The translations under genes and the position numbers were made by a program. Source: JACKCP01 sp034007295 (GTDB lineage Bacteria; Desulfobacterota; Desulfobacteria; Desulfobacterales; JACKCP01). Taken from it: a stretch of 48,689 bases of DNA. The stretch covers positions 1 through 48,689 of the forward strand of contig JAVERC010000025.1 in the NCBI GenBank assembly GCA_034007295.1. Reading direction: 5' to 3'. Positions within the stretch are counted from its first letter, which is position 1. Each line of letters starts with the position of its first letter. Of this stretch, positions 35,116 through 44,331 are shown in pieces. The notes beneath the pieces are model-generated. The model was not told the DNA's origin. It made no database searches and worked only from the letters and a program-made list of their open reading frames with translations.

Positions 35116-36870
35116 AGATAAAATCCTGTCATACATTTTTCCAACTCCATAATCCCTTCTTCTCATAAACTTTTCAGGGGAAGGACCAGCAAGCTGCATT
35201 TCAGGATTTTTTTCAAGTACACTTGTTGCTATTGCCATTTCTTTTGTACAGCCTGTACTGTATGTAGAATCTTTTCCAACCCATTCAGGCGGAACTTTTT
35301 TACCAAGGATTTGAAAAGCATGTGCAATATCATCATAAGTCTGAAATCTCCAGATATCAATATAACCGCTTCTTTGAACTATTTCCCACATATACATGAG
35401 ATCATCTGCATCCATTCCAGGCTCGTAATATTTTGAAGGATTAATTATAAATGTATTTTCATAACTTTCTTCAAGATATGTCACAAAAGTTGACATAATT
35501 TCAGTAGCTTCTTCAATTTTTCCTGGAATTGAGCCTATTATACCGCTGTAAAACATTACAGTTGACCCTGATTCTTTTTTATCTTTCATTTTTTCAATTA
35601 TTTCATATGCCTTTTTCTCAAGATCTTCCCTTGTAAATCGAATAACTTCAGGATGTGCTTTTTTAATATCTATTACAACAAAACCTTCGTCATTATGGGA
35701 AATATTAAATATCGGTCTTGTAAAAGAAAAATGAGTATCAAAAAATCTTCTTTTCTGCTCTCTTCCCCTTGAAATAATTGCATCACACTCTTTAAAAGCT
35801 CTTGCAAATGTTGTTGAAGCAATTAGAAGATTAAGATTTTCCTGGGTTCCGTCAGACAAAACAAGAACATTTTTTTCACGTTGAAGATATGAAATTACTT
35901 CATTTTTTGAAAGTTCCTTATTGTAAATAAATTCACTGTTCAAAAGCTCTGATTTTAGGGTTTCATCTTCTTCTACATCAGTTATATTTATTTTTGAATA
36001 TAAGGGACCGTCTTTAAAAACAAGAAAAACCTTATGCCCAAGAGAAGCAAGATAATTTACTATTCTGACATCAATAATTACTTCACCTGCCTCATCTGCA
36101 AGCCACATTATTTTCTTTTTTCTTCTTTTTTCAATTACAGATCCGCCGCCTTCAATTCCAAGAAAGGAAAAAAATTCACTTACTCCATTTCCGATAAATT
36201 TTTTCCCAAAACACTCGCTAAGTTTTTGATTATCAACGTGATTTTTTTTATCCCAGAAAATATCAGGCTTGCCAATAAGGGAAATAAATCTTCTAAGCTC
36301 AATATATTCAAGTTTTCTTCTTATTTCTGACAAGGAATTTGGAACGCCTGTTTCCCTGTCAATATCAACTGAATCTATGGCTTTTTTAAACAAAATGGAG
36401 TCAAGAAACTCTTTAACCATTTTATTTTTTTCAAGCTTAATACTGATATAAGGATCACTTATTCCAGACTGATTTATAAAAATTTTGAAAAGTCTTTTTT
36501 CAAGCCTTGAAGGAATCATCATCAGATCCCTTGTTTCATGGTCATACTTTATGGTTAGGAGTGATTTTAAAAAAAGTTTTTTTTCCTCATCAGATACAAA
36601 ATCATCAACAAGCTTTAATATTCTTTCCTTGACCTTTAAATAAATATATTCCAGCTCGGGATTTTTCTTCCTTGAAATAATTGTATTAAACATTTCATCT
36701 GTACAGGGATAATAATGTGTTTTTTCATGCTTCATATAAACCATAAACCCAATTTGTTCTGGTGAAGCAACCTGGTTTGGGTAAATTGAATGATCCAGAT
36801 GATTTTCAATAAAAAAAATGGCATAAAAAGCGTCAAAATCAGGATTTTGGCCTGGGGTAAATTCAATCAC
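35110..36870 (-). CDS. DUF89/ARMT1-like domain protein
   Basis: A 586-residue soluble protein. From about residue 260, LADEAGEVIIDVRIVNYLAS and HKVFLVFKDGPL, then CDAIISRGREQKRRFF, follow the layout of DUF89/ARMT1-like metal-dependent phosphatases (DNAGE..D, VK..P, SKG..N). Two usual positions differ: the DN pair reads DE, and the asparagine after SKG is Q. The N-terminal 250 residues and the C-terminal part (YYEPGMDADDLMYMWEIVQR) are unfamiliar. Start is GTG 36870 with GGAGG six bases upstream. It is third in a queE-queC-DUF89 run with a 37-bp gap. Its role is unknown; metabolite repair is one idea. Confidence 0.65.
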   Translation of the reverse strand: MIEFTPGQNPDFDAFYAIFFIENHLDHSIYPNQVASPEQIGFMVYMKHEKTHYYPCTDEMFNTIISRKKNPELEYIYLKVKERILKLVDDFVSDEEKKLFLKSLLTIKYDHETRDLMMIPSRLEKRLFKIFINQSGISDPYISIKLEKNKMVKEFLDSILFKKAIDSVDIDRETGVPNSLSEIRRKLEYIELRRFISLIGKPDIFWDKKNHVDNQKLSECFGKKFIGNGVSEFFSFLGIEGGGSVIEKRRKKKIMWLADEAGEVIIDVRIVNYLASLGHKVFLVFKDGPLYSKINITDVEEDETLKSELLNSEFIYNKELSKNEVISYLQREKNVLVLSDGTQENLNLLIASTTFARAFKECDAIISRGREQKRRFFDTHFSFTRPIFNISHNDEGFVVIDIKKAHPEVIRFTREDLEKKAYEIIEKMKDKKESGSTVMFYSGIIGSIPGKIEEATEIMSTFVTYLEESYENTFIINPSKYYEPGMDADDLMYMWEIVQRSGYIDIWRFQTYDDIAHAFQILGKKVPPEWVGKDSTYSTGCTKEMAIATSVLEKNPEMQLAGPSPEKFMRRRDYGVGKMYDRILSE

Positions 36871-36907
36871 AAAAGCCTCCGGTGTAATAATAATTTTTAA
36901 TGCAAAT

Positions 36908-37591
36908 TCAGTTTGAATATATTGTAGGATCTTTTATTCCTGCTTTTTCAAAACCTTTTTTTCTAATTATACAGCTGTCACATTTTCCACATGCTCTTCC
37001 CTTTACATCGGGATTATAGCAGCTTGATGTAAAACTGTAGTCCATTTTAAGTTCTATACCTTTTAATATTATCTGATCCTTTGAAAGATTTAAAAGAGGG
37101 GTGTGAATTTTAAAAGGATTTCCTTCAATACCTTTTTTTGTACCAAGATTCACAGCCTTTGAAAAAGCTTCAATAAACTCAGGTCTGCAATCTGGATATC
37201 CGCTGTAGTCAACAGCAGTAACTCCAATAAAAATATCATCTGCTCCAATTACCTCTGCATAGGAAACAGCATAGGAAAGAAAAATTATATTTCTTGAAGG
37301 AACATAGGTTACAGGAATTTTTGTATTTCCTTCCTTAAAATCAGGAACACTTATTTTTTCATCTGTAAGAGCAGAACCTCCAATTTTTGACAGATCACTT
37401 TTTATAACAATGTGTTCACTGACTCCAAGATATCTTGCAATTTTGTCTGCAAAATCAAGCTCAGATTTATGCCTCTGGTTATAATCAAATGACAAGGCAT
37501 ACACATCAAACCCCATGTTTTTTGCAATGGCAGCACAGGTTGACGAATCTATGCCTCCGCTCAAGAGTACCAAAGCTTTTTTCTTATTCAT
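36908..37591 (-). CDS. queC: 7-cyano-7-deazaguanine synthase QueC
   Basis: A 227-residue ATP-dependent enzyme converting carboxydeazaguanine to preQ0. It has the PP-loop LSGGIDSS (10-17), VPSRNIIFLSYAVSYAE, GVTAVDYSGYPDCRPEF, and a C-terminal zinc cluster with cysteines in SSCYN and ACGKCDSC. It starts 2 bp after the queE stop, so the two steps are co-translated. Confidence 0.96.
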   Translation of the reverse strand: MNKKKALVLLSGGIDSSTCAAIAKNMGFDVYALSFDYNQRHKSELDFADKIARYLGVSEHIVIKSDLSKIGGSALTDEKISVPDFKEGNTKIPVTYVPSRNIIFLSYAVSYAEVIGADDIFIGVTAVDYSGYPDCRPEFIEAFSKAVNLGTKKGIEGNPFKIHTPLLNLSKDQIILKGIELKMDYSFTSSCYNPDVKGRACGKCDSCIIRKKGFEKAGIKDPTIYSN

Positions 37592-37592
37592 T

Positions 37593-38237
37593 TTATACTC
37601 CTCTCATTGATTCAGGCCAGATAACCTTATGTATCTGAATCTGCATTCTTGAATCTGGTTTTTCTCTTATTATCCACGAAGCAAGTTCTCTTAAATCTGT
37701 TTTATTAAATACCGGAGAAAAAATTATATTTTCCGGTCTGATTTTAAACTTTACAGTTTTAATTGCATCTAGTGCAAAATTAAAATCATTTTTATCTAAA
37801 ACAACAAATTTAAGCTGATCTTTATTTTGAAGTTTTTCAAGATTTGAATACATATTAAATTTTTCCATTTTGCTGGAGGGTGTTTTAATATCCATTATTT
37901 TAACACATTCACCTTCCAAAACCCCAATATCATAGGTACCGTTTGTTTCTATAAGAGTTTCAAACCCAAGATCAATTAATTTTTTTATTAATAAAGGGGT
38001 ATTTTTCTGCATCAAAGGTTCTCCGCCGGTTATTTCAACTAAATTTACGCCATATGAAAAAATTTTTTTAATAATTGAATTTATGGAAACGGATTTTCCT
38101 TCATCAAAAGAATACTTTGTATCACAGTATGAACATCTCAAGTTACATCCTGTAAGCCTTACCATTACACAAGGCCTTCCCTGGTCAAGACCTTCTCCCT
38201 GAATGGAGCAAAAAATTTCATTAACAATTAGTTCCAT
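37593..38237 (-). CDS. queE: 7-carboxy-7-deazaguanine synthase QueE
   Basis: A 214-residue radical-SAM enzyme making 7-carboxy-7-deazaguanine. The iron-sulfur motif CxxxCxxC is C31/C35/C38 (CNLRCSYC). EIFCSIQGEGLDQGRPCVMV is the N-terminal signature and ITGGEPL follows. No QueD is present in the window. I looked for a preQ1 riboswitch in the upstream gap and found none. Confidence 0.95.
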   Translation of the reverse strand: MELIVNEIFCSIQGEGLDQGRPCVMVRLTGCNLRCSYCDTKYSFDEGKSVSINSIIKKIFSYGVNLVEITGGEPLMQKNTPLLIKKLIDLGFETLIETNGTYDIGVLEGECVKIMDIKTPSSKMEKFNMYSNLEKLQNKDQLKFVVLDKNDFNFALDAIKTVKFKIRPENIIFSPVFNKTDLRELASWIIREKPDSRMQIQIHKVIWPESMRGV

Positions 38238-38383
38238 ATTTACTCATGAATTTGCAATTTTAGCCGATTTATATTAAAAATTTATTTTTTCTTGAGCAAG
38301 CACCATGTTCTTATAAAATAAACTTATATATTTAACATTAAAAAACCAGATTTTAATTAAATAATATTCAAATTGAAAATTAT

Positions 38384-38974
38384 ATGGCAAAAAAAACTGA
38401 ACAAACAAAAACCAGTACAAAAAAATCAGGCAAAAAAAAAATTATATTTTTTTTTATTCTAACATTAATTTTTTCAATTTTAACAGCTGCTGCAATTACC
38501 TGGTATATTTATTTTGAAAAAGACAGATTCAGACCAAAAACATACACTTATTTTGATTTCCCTCCCAAAACCCAGATTTTTTTTGACACAAACTATCCTC
38601 AAATTATTGAACTAGCAGATTCAATAGAAATTCAACTTAAAACTGTGAAAAAAGAATCTGAAAGAATTTTAAATATTGAAAAAGAATATCCTGATCAAAA
38701 AAATATAACTGAAAAGGCTGTTCAAAAATTAGAAAAAATTGAAAATGACGCAGGAAATGAAATGGAAAAAATTATAAATCAATTAAATGAAATCTATGTA
38801 ACTGCAAATTTAGGCTCTGCTTTATTTGATGAAAATTTAAAAAACAACTCCAAAAAAGCAGAGGAAAAGCTAATCATTGTTAAAGAAAAAATTATTAGTG
38901 AATCATTGCCTTATAAATCTAATAATATTAATGAAAAAGGTTTAATAGGAAAAATAAAATCTTATTTAGATTAG
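38384..38974 (+). CDS. Hypothetical single-pass membrane protein, 196 aa
   Basis: No family recognised. There is a lysine-rich N-terminus (1-23), one TM segment (about 24-47, IIFFFILTLIFSILTAAAIT), then an aromatic-rich juxtamembrane stretch and a helical, probably coiled-coil domain (about 70-170) with E/K heptads. The topology suggests a short cytoplasmic tail and an extracytoplasmic helical domain. It is divergent from queE and lies convergent to the hybrid kinase. Function unknown. Confidence 0.7.
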   Translation: MAKKTEQTKTSTKKSGKKKIIFFFILTLIFSILTAAAITWYIYFEKDRFRPKTYTYFDFPPKTQIFFDTNYPQIIELADSIEIQLKTVKKESERILNIEKEYPDQKNITEKAVQKLEKIENDAGNEMEKIINQLNEIYVTANLGSALFDENLKNNSKKAEEKLIIVKEKIISESLPYKSNNINEKGLIGKIKSYLD

Positions 38975-39090
38975 TGAGTTAAAAAATTTTCAATTTAAAA
39001 ACTATTATTTTCTAAAAAAATAATTTTTTTGTACCTCTTTACATAAATCACTGGTTAAATTAAGACAAATTCCAATTTTTCCCAGTCACT
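38972..39090 (+). repeat. Possible decayed family-1 repeat, copy I
   Basis: The right end AATTCCAATTTTTCCCAGTCACT (39068-39090, interrupted matches) resembles the family-1 right tip AATTCTCGTTTTCGGCCAATCACT, and AGTGAGTTAAAA near 38973 could be the left tip. The middle is not convincingly similar and no clear target duplication remains. The stop codon of the hybrid kinase (TAG on the minus strand, 39089-39091) is formed at the right tip, as at other copies. Confidence 0.38.
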
Positions 39091-42000
39091 ATTGACAAAT
39101 TTCAGCCTCTTTTTTTTCATCAATTGCTTTTCTAACAGCAGCTGCAAGATCAGTTTTTAAAACCGGCTTCATTATATAAGATGAAATTTCTTCTTTTTTA
39201 CATTTTTCCATTGCAACAATTTCGCTGAATCCTGAGCATACAATCACTGGAAAATCAGGACAAATTAAATGTATTTTTCTTGCCAGATCAAATCCGGTCA
39301 TATTTGGCATTGTATGATCTGTAACTAGAAGATCAAAATTTTTGGGATTTGCCTTAAAAGCTTCATAGGCTTCAATGCTGCTTGTTCTTAAAGTTGTTTT
39401 GTAGCCAAGATCTTTAAGCATATCCCCAATAACTTCAACAATAAGTTCCTCATCATCTGCAACAAGAATATGCTCTGATCCGCCTTTTATGCTGGCAGGT
39501 AAAAAATTTTTCTTTGGATACTCAACCTCATTTGTAACAGGAAGAAAAACATTAAAGGACGAGCCTTTGCCTTCTTCACTGTAAACTTTTATAAAACCTT
39601 TACATGACTGAACTATGCCGTGAACAGTAGCAAGACCAAGTCCAGTGCCTTTACCTTGAGGCTTTGTTGTAAAATAAGGATCAAAAATTCTTTCAATAAT
39701 ATAGCCTGGTATTCCAGCACCTGTGTCTGAAATTGTAAGCTTCAAATATTGCCCGGCTCTTACATCTGTCATTATTGAGCGGTCTATGTCTTCATCTCCA
39801 ATATTAACTGCCTTTAAATAAATTCCCAAAACACCGCCTTTTTCTTCCATAGCCTGATATGCATTGGTAGCAAGATTCATAGCAAGCTGATGAATTTTGG
39901 TTGAGTCTGCAAGAACTGTTAAAGCAGTGTTTTCAATTTCTGTTCTAATTTCAATGGTAGATGGAATTGAGGCTCTTAAAAGTTTTAAAGCTTCAATTAC
40001 TATAAAATCAACTCTAACAGGCTTTTTTTCTTCCTCGTTTTGACGGCTGAATGTCAATATCTGATGAACAAGATCCCTTGCCCTGTATGCAGCTGATAAA
40101 ATATTTTTTATATATCTTTTTTCTTCTGATGTTTTTTCAAACTTGTTTGAGAGAAGTTCAGAAAAACCAATAATTGGGAATAAAATATTATTAAAATCAT
40201 GTGCTATTCCTCCGGCAAGGGTTCCTATGGCTTCAAGCTTTTGTGCTTTCCTAAGCTGGGATTCCATTTTCCTTTCCTGGGTAACATCTCTTTTTACTGC
40301 AACAAAATGCAAAATCTCGCCTGATCTGTCAAAAACTGGAGATATAGAGGCTTCTTCCTCATAATAAACCCCATCTTTTGATTTATTTTTTAAATATCCA
40401 TTCCATGTAAGACCTTTTTTTAACCGATTCCACATTTCCTCATAAAAAAACCTTCCATGGAATCCACTTTTTACAATATTTGGATTTTTTCCTATAACCT
40501 CTTCTTTAAGATAACCTGTAATATTTTCAAAGGCTGGATTTACATAAATAATCTTTCCATTTTTATCTGTAATTACAATGCTTTCAGCAGCCTGCTCTAT
40601 TGCAGCAGACAAAATTGCACGATCATCTTCAATTTTGACTTTTGGAGAAATATCTGTAGCAACTCCACTTAGTCCAAGGACATTATTATTATCTATTATT
40701 GGAGAAACAGTTATTTCATAATATCTTTCAAAATATTTCACAATTTTTGTAAAAGTCCGAAGTTTTAATCCCTCATTAACAAGGGATCTTATCTCATCAA
40801 AATTTTTATAAAGCTTATAAACAGATTTTCCAACAAGCGAATCAGGTTTTACTCCAAAGGGCCTAAGCCCCATTCCTCTGCATAAGGTTATTATACCGTC
40901 TTTATTTACAGACCATAAAATTACAGGAAGGCTGCTTATTACAGTGCTCAGCCTTTCTTCTGCTTCTTTTAATGACTTTTGAGTAATTACTTTCTGGGTA
41001 ACATCTTCAAGAGATGCTACAAACATTTCAACTTCACCATCATCGCCAATTATAGGCGTAGCATTGAATGAAAGATAAATTGTCTTATTATTTCCATTTG
41101 TAATAACATGCTTTATATCATTAAGAACTTTTTTCTCTTTTTTTAAAATATTAAAAATATATTCTGATTCATCTAGCTTATTCAAATTAAAATCTCTAAT
41201 GTCCCATGCTCTATCATGAAAATATCTGGACTTAATTTCTTCAATATCAAGTTCAAGAATGTCTGCACTTCTTTGATTGGCATAGAGAATTTCGCCTGTT
41301 TTACCATTGACGGCTATTATTCCGGCAGGACTTGTTTCTACTACTTTTGAAAGAAAAGCTCTTTCTCGTCTAAGCTCATTTTCCGCCTGCTTGAGTTTTT
41401 CTATTTCTCTTATTATAGATAAAAGATGCGTCTTACCATTTAAAATAATTTTTGAACCAGAATAAAGACCTGTTGCAAAATCACCTGAACTCAATCTGAA
41501 TTTTGCCTCAAAATTAATTATTTTTTCTTGACTTTCTATTAAATCAAACATTTTTTGACGGTCTTCCCTTTTCTCCCAAAGGGAAAAATTAATTGTAGAA
41601 TGGCCTATAACTTCTTCTGCCTTATATCCTGTTAAATTAGTAAAACCGTCATTAACATCAACAATAATTCCTTCTGGAAAAGATGTGATGATCACTGCGT
41701 CTGGATTGGTTTTAAATGCTACCCTGAACTGATTTTCTCTTTCCATAACCTTTAAAAATGCCTGCTGCTTTTGAATGGCTACGGCATAAAGTGCAGCTAT
41801 TCTTTCAAGCTGATTTTGATTATAAAGATTAAATTCAGTGTGTCTGCTGCCAGCAGCAATTATTCCAACAACTTTGTCTTTAACAAGAGCAGGAACTGCA
41901 ATAACTGAATTTGCATGAAAATCATTATTTTTACCCGGAAGAATTGAATTTTCACCCTTTGCTTTATTTATATAAAGACCTCTTTTAGCTGAAATCGATT

Positions 42001-42856
42001 TTGAACAAATCCCATAAGCATTTGAAATTGATTTTTTAAAAAAAGGCTCTCCTAAAATCTCTTCAGATTTATAACTAGAAATAAAAAAATTTAGTGGTTT
42101 TTCACCTTGGCCAAAAAAACCTGAAACAATATATTCGGCTCCTAAAATTCCGCTCACAGCCTCATTTACTGAAACCGAGGCCTCGTCCATGGAATTTGAC
42201 AAAAGAACAGATCTTGCAAACCTTGCGATTATTTCATCTGCTCCTGATTTTTCAGCAAGAATTTTTTCAGTTTTTCTTCCAAGATCAATCATATCCTGAA
42301 GCCTTTTATACTGCCTCAAAAAATACCAGCCAATGAAAAAGAAACATAAAAGGCTCAACCCTACATAGATTTTATTCATATAAGTAAGTGCAAGAAAATA
42401 AATGATATTTCCATTAATATACAAATGAATTGAAACATCAGAATCATTTACCAAAGGATAAAACATTTTAAATTCAAAATTATCCATGCTGTAAGTAATA
42501 TAGGTAAATTTGTGATCAATTTGCAAATCTGTGCTGGAATTTTCATTATCAGGCAAAATGAAAAAATTCTTATTTTCCCCAATAACGTAAATATTTAAAT
42601 TTTTTATCCAATAATTCTTGGAGATTTTTTTTTCAAAAAACTTATTAATCTCTGGAACAGCTTCAGGAAGAATTAAGTTATTGTGGATATAATTTGCTCT
42701 TAATTCTTTGCCCATTGTTTTTATGCTGTCAACTGCGGAAGAAAACCCTCTTGTATTTAAAAAAACTATAAACCCATATGATAAAATAAGAAAAAACAAT
42801 AAAATAATTACACCAAATATCCATGGTTTAGTTGAGGATTTAATAATTTTAAGCAT
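39089..42856 (-). CDS. Hybrid sensor histidine kinase with GAF, multiple PAS and REC domains
   Basis: A 1255-residue membrane sensor. TM1 is at about 13-33, the periplasmic region at 35-150, and TM2 at about 155-178. It continues with a GAF-like domain (about 205-360), four PAS units (about 370-490, 495-630, 635-755 and 760-875), HisKA with H886 in GGIAHDFNNIL, an HATPase with GTGLGLATVHGI, and a C-terminal receiver with D1180 in LLVTDHTMPN. The lack of a DNA-binding output or neighbouring regulator suggests phosphotransfer to a distant protein. It stands alone on its strand. Its final stop lies in a probable repeat tip. Confidence 0.93.
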   Translation of the reverse strand: MLKIIKSSTKPWIFGVIILLFFLILSYGFIVFLNTRGFSSAVDSIKTMGKELRANYIHNNLILPEAVPEINKFFEKKISKNYWIKNLNIYVIGENKNFFILPDNENSSTDLQIDHKFTYITYSMDNFEFKMFYPLVNDSDVSIHLYINGNIIYFLALTYMNKIYVGLSLLCFFFIGWYFLRQYKRLQDMIDLGRKTEKILAEKSGADEIIARFARSVLLSNSMDEASVSVNEAVSGILGAEYIVSGFFGQGEKPLNFFISSYKSEEILGEPFFKKSISNAYGICSKSISAKRGLYINKAKGENSILPGKNNDFHANSVIAVPALVKDKVVGIIAAGSRHTEFNLYNQNQLERIAALYAVAIQKQQAFLKVMERENQFRVAFKTNPDAVIITSFPEGIIVDVNDGFTNLTGYKAEEVIGHSTINFSLWEKREDRQKMFDLIESQEKIINFEAKFRLSSGDFATGLYSGSKIILNGKTHLLSIIREIEKLKQAENELRRERAFLSKVVETSPAGIIAVNGKTGEILYANQRSADILELDIEEIKSRYFHDRAWDIRDFNLNKLDESEYIFNILKKEKKVLNDIKHVITNGNNKTIYLSFNATPIIGDDGEVEMFVASLEDVTQKVITQKSLKEAEERLSTVISSLPVILWSVNKDGIITLCRGMGLRPFGVKPDSLVGKSVYKLYKNFDEIRSLVNEGLKLRTFTKIVKYFERYYEITVSPIIDNNNVLGLSGVATDISPKVKIEDDRAILSAAIEQAAESIVITDKNGKIIYVNPAFENITGYLKEEVIGKNPNIVKSGFHGRFFYEEMWNRLKKGLTWNGYLKNKSKDGVYYEEEASISPVFDRSGEILHFVAVKRDVTQERKMESQLRKAQKLEAIGTLAGGIAHDFNNILFPIIGFSELLSNKFEKTSEEKRYIKNILSAAYRARDLVHQILTFSRQNEEEKKPVRVDFIVIEALKLLRASIPSTIEIRTEIENTALTVLADSTKIHQLAMNLATNAYQAMEEKGGVLGIYLKAVNIGDEDIDRSIMTDVRAGQYLKLTISDTGAGIPGYIIERIFDPYFTTKPQGKGTGLGLATVHGIVQSCKGFIKVYSEEGKGSSFNVFLPVTNEVEYPKKNFLPASIKGGSEHILVADDEELIVEVIGDMLKDLGYKTTLRTSSIEAYEAFKANPKNFDLLVTDHTMPNMTGFDLARKIHLICPDFPVIVCSGFSEIVAMEKCKKEEISSYIMKPVLKTDLAAAVRKAIDEKKEAEICQ

Positions 42857-42898
42857 TAAACTTAAGCCTTGTTGATACTTTATAAATATTTCTTAATT

Positions 42899-43038
42899 AG
42901 TGCCTGAAATAAAACAGCATTTTCCCCATTCAAAAGTCAGATTTAAAATTTAATCCTCAAAATAATCAAATATATTCTAAAGGTTAAATTTTTCATTTTC
43001 GATAAACTAAAACAAAATTCTAGTTTTCGGCCAATAGT
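42899..43038 (+). repeat. Family-1 repeat, copy F (damaged right tip)
   Basis: About 140 bp closely following the consensus (AGTGCCTGAAATAAAAC at the left; TTTAATCCTCAAAATA, TCTAAAGGTTAAATTTTTCAT and GTTTTCGGCCAAT inside), but the final CACT is altered to AGT. The flanks AATT and AAAT no longer match perfectly, so this is probably an older insertion. It lies upstream of the hybrid kinase start by about 40 bp. Confidence 0.75.
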
Positions 43039-43104
43039 AAATAATAATTTTTTTCTTCAGTAACCGAAACCAGACAGTACATATTTTAAACCACCTAATT
43101 CATA

Positions 43105-43301
43105 CCTAAGTTGAGCGTTTCATATTTTTAAATTAAGAAATTTTCAATGAATTAAGCTTATTATATTTAAAAATATGAAACCCTGCGGGCTTTCCAATTT
43201 TACTGCATCTACTGAGTTAAATTATATCACGCATAGCAAAAGTATAGCCTGATACAATTTGCCTTGTATATGCAGCAAACTTGAAAATCGCTCAATTTAG
43301 G
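43105..43301 (+). repeat. Family-2 miniature inverted-repeat element, copy 2
   Basis: A 197-bp element. Its ends are CCTAAGTTGAGCG (43105-43117) and CGCTCAATTTAGG (43289-43301), matching as inverted repeats at 12 of 13 positions. It is flanked by a perfect 5-bp duplication TCATA (43100-43104 and 43302-43306). Inside is a perfect 16-bp palindrome arm pair, GTTTCATATTTTTAAA (43117-43132) and its complement (43166-43181). It shares the body, for example CTTTCCAATTTT and GCAGCAAACTT, with 4687-4869. Non-coding. Confidence 0.82.
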
Positions 43302-43507
43302 TCATAATTAAGTTAGCTGCATATAAGATTCAAATACTGCAATCTTACCAGATATTCTTATTGATCATCTTAGTAGAGTTACAAAAAAACTAATTTCAGA
43401 TCAAACACGTTACAAACAGCAAAACTATCTTTTATCAAAGTAAAAATCACAATTATTACACTTTGTCAATTCAATGGATATATAATACTAAAAAATAGTT
43501 TTTACTT
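43302..43507. other. Intergenic stretch with no recognised feature
   Basis: About 200 bases between a family-2 and a family-1 repeat. I see no open frame of useful length, tRNA, hairpin or promoter that stands out. It may be eroded repeat or gene remnant. The similar stretch 43649-43807 also holds nothing I can identify. Confidence 0.5.
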
Positions 43508-43648
43508 AGTTGCTGAACGAAAACGGCCTTTTTTGTCCATTTCTGAATCAGATTCAAAATTTAATCATCAAAACACTAAATGTATCCTAAAGGTTAAATT
43601 TTTCATCTTACATAAATGAAACAAAATTCTAGTTTTCTGCCAATCACT
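43508..43648 (+). repeat. Family-1 miniature inverted-repeat element, copy D
   Basis: A complete 141-bp copy: left tip AGTTGCTGAACGAAAACGG, right tip TTTTCTGCCAATCACT. Perfect flanking duplication ACTT (43504-43507 and 43649-43652), ACTTA with the shared A. No gene inside. Confidence 0.86.
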
Positions 43649-43807
43649 ACTTAGAAATTAAAAAATTAATTATTAGAAATTTATTGAAAAAATTAAAAAT
43701 TTATTGTGCCGCCCGGGAATCTTATCATTTTAATTTTTTCAGATAATTTATGTGGGATAATCTGGTGGGAATATGAATATATGGTTAGCTTAAAAAAACC
43801 GGACGGC

Positions 43808-43837
43808 TCAATAAATAAAGGACAGTAAAGACTGTCC
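43808..43837 (-). terminator. Terminator downstream of the tRNA pair
   Basis: A perfect 7-bp stem, GGACAGT (43820-43826) with ACTGTCC (43831-43837), has a 4-nt loop. On the minus strand it is followed by TTTATTTATT. It lies 14 bp beyond the CCA end of tRNA-Cys, as expected for the end of this transcript. Confidence 0.75.
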
Positions 43838-43851
43838 CAGTATAACATATT

Positions 43852-43926
43852 TGGAGGCGGCACTCAGATTCGAACTGAGGAATAAAGGCTTTGCAGGCCT
43901 CTGCCTTACCACTTGGCTATGCCGCC
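43852..43926 (-). tRNA. tRNA-Cys (GCA)
   Basis: The minus strand folds as a cloverleaf: acceptor GGCGGCA paired with TGCCGCC, a D arm with GCCAAGTGGTAAGGC, anticodon loop CTGCAAA with anticodon GCA, and a T loop TTCGAATC. The discriminator is U, as usual for tRNA-Cys, and CCA is encoded (43852-43854). Confidence 0.95.
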
Positions 43927-43927
43927 G

Positions 43928-44002
<75 letters not shown>

Positions 44003-44019
44003 TCATCAAAAGCACGCCA

Positions 44020-44048
44020 TTTTTAAGCTAGATTTAATTCTTTGTCAA
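44020..44048 (-). promoter_or_regulatory. Candidate promoter of the tRNA-Gly/tRNA-Cys unit
   Basis: On the minus strand, a perfect -35 TTGACA (44043-44048) and a -10-like TAAAAA (44020-44025) are 17 bp apart, just upstream of tRNA-Gly. The -10 is only a partial match, but position and spacing fit a sigma-70 promoter. Confidence 0.55.
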
Positions 44049-44159
44049 TAACTTTTTTTTAACAATTATATTCTTTACTATTTTTTTCTTTGGTGCAATT
44101 AGTGTTTTTTTTGGTTTACATATGACAGTAGTCATCTATTCCAAGGAAAAAAATTATTT

Positions 44160-44297
44160 AGCAGCTGAACTTAAACGGACTTTTTTGTCCATTATAAAGT
44201 CAGATTAAAAATTTAATCTATAAAATACTTCATGTACCCTAAAGGTTAAATTTTTCATTTGAACTGAACCAAAAATCCTTGTTTTCGGCTAATCACT
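44160..44297 (+). repeat. Family-1 miniature inverted-repeat element, copy E
   Basis: A 138-bp copy with left tip AGCAGCTGAACTTAAACGG and right tip GTTTTCGGCTAATCACT. Flanked by a perfect duplication ATTT (44156-44159 and 44298-44301). More diverged inside than copies B-D but all blocks are recognisable. It lies 34 bp upstream of the EamA gene and may have displaced its promoter. Confidence 0.83.
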
Positions 44298-44331
44298 ATT
44301 TAAAAAAATAGTTAATCAAACTGGTGCAAAA

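Noticed and set aside
38238..38383. PreQ1 riboswitch upstream of queE.
   Set aside because: I could not find the characteristic C-rich loop and A-rich tail pattern in the minus-strand leader.
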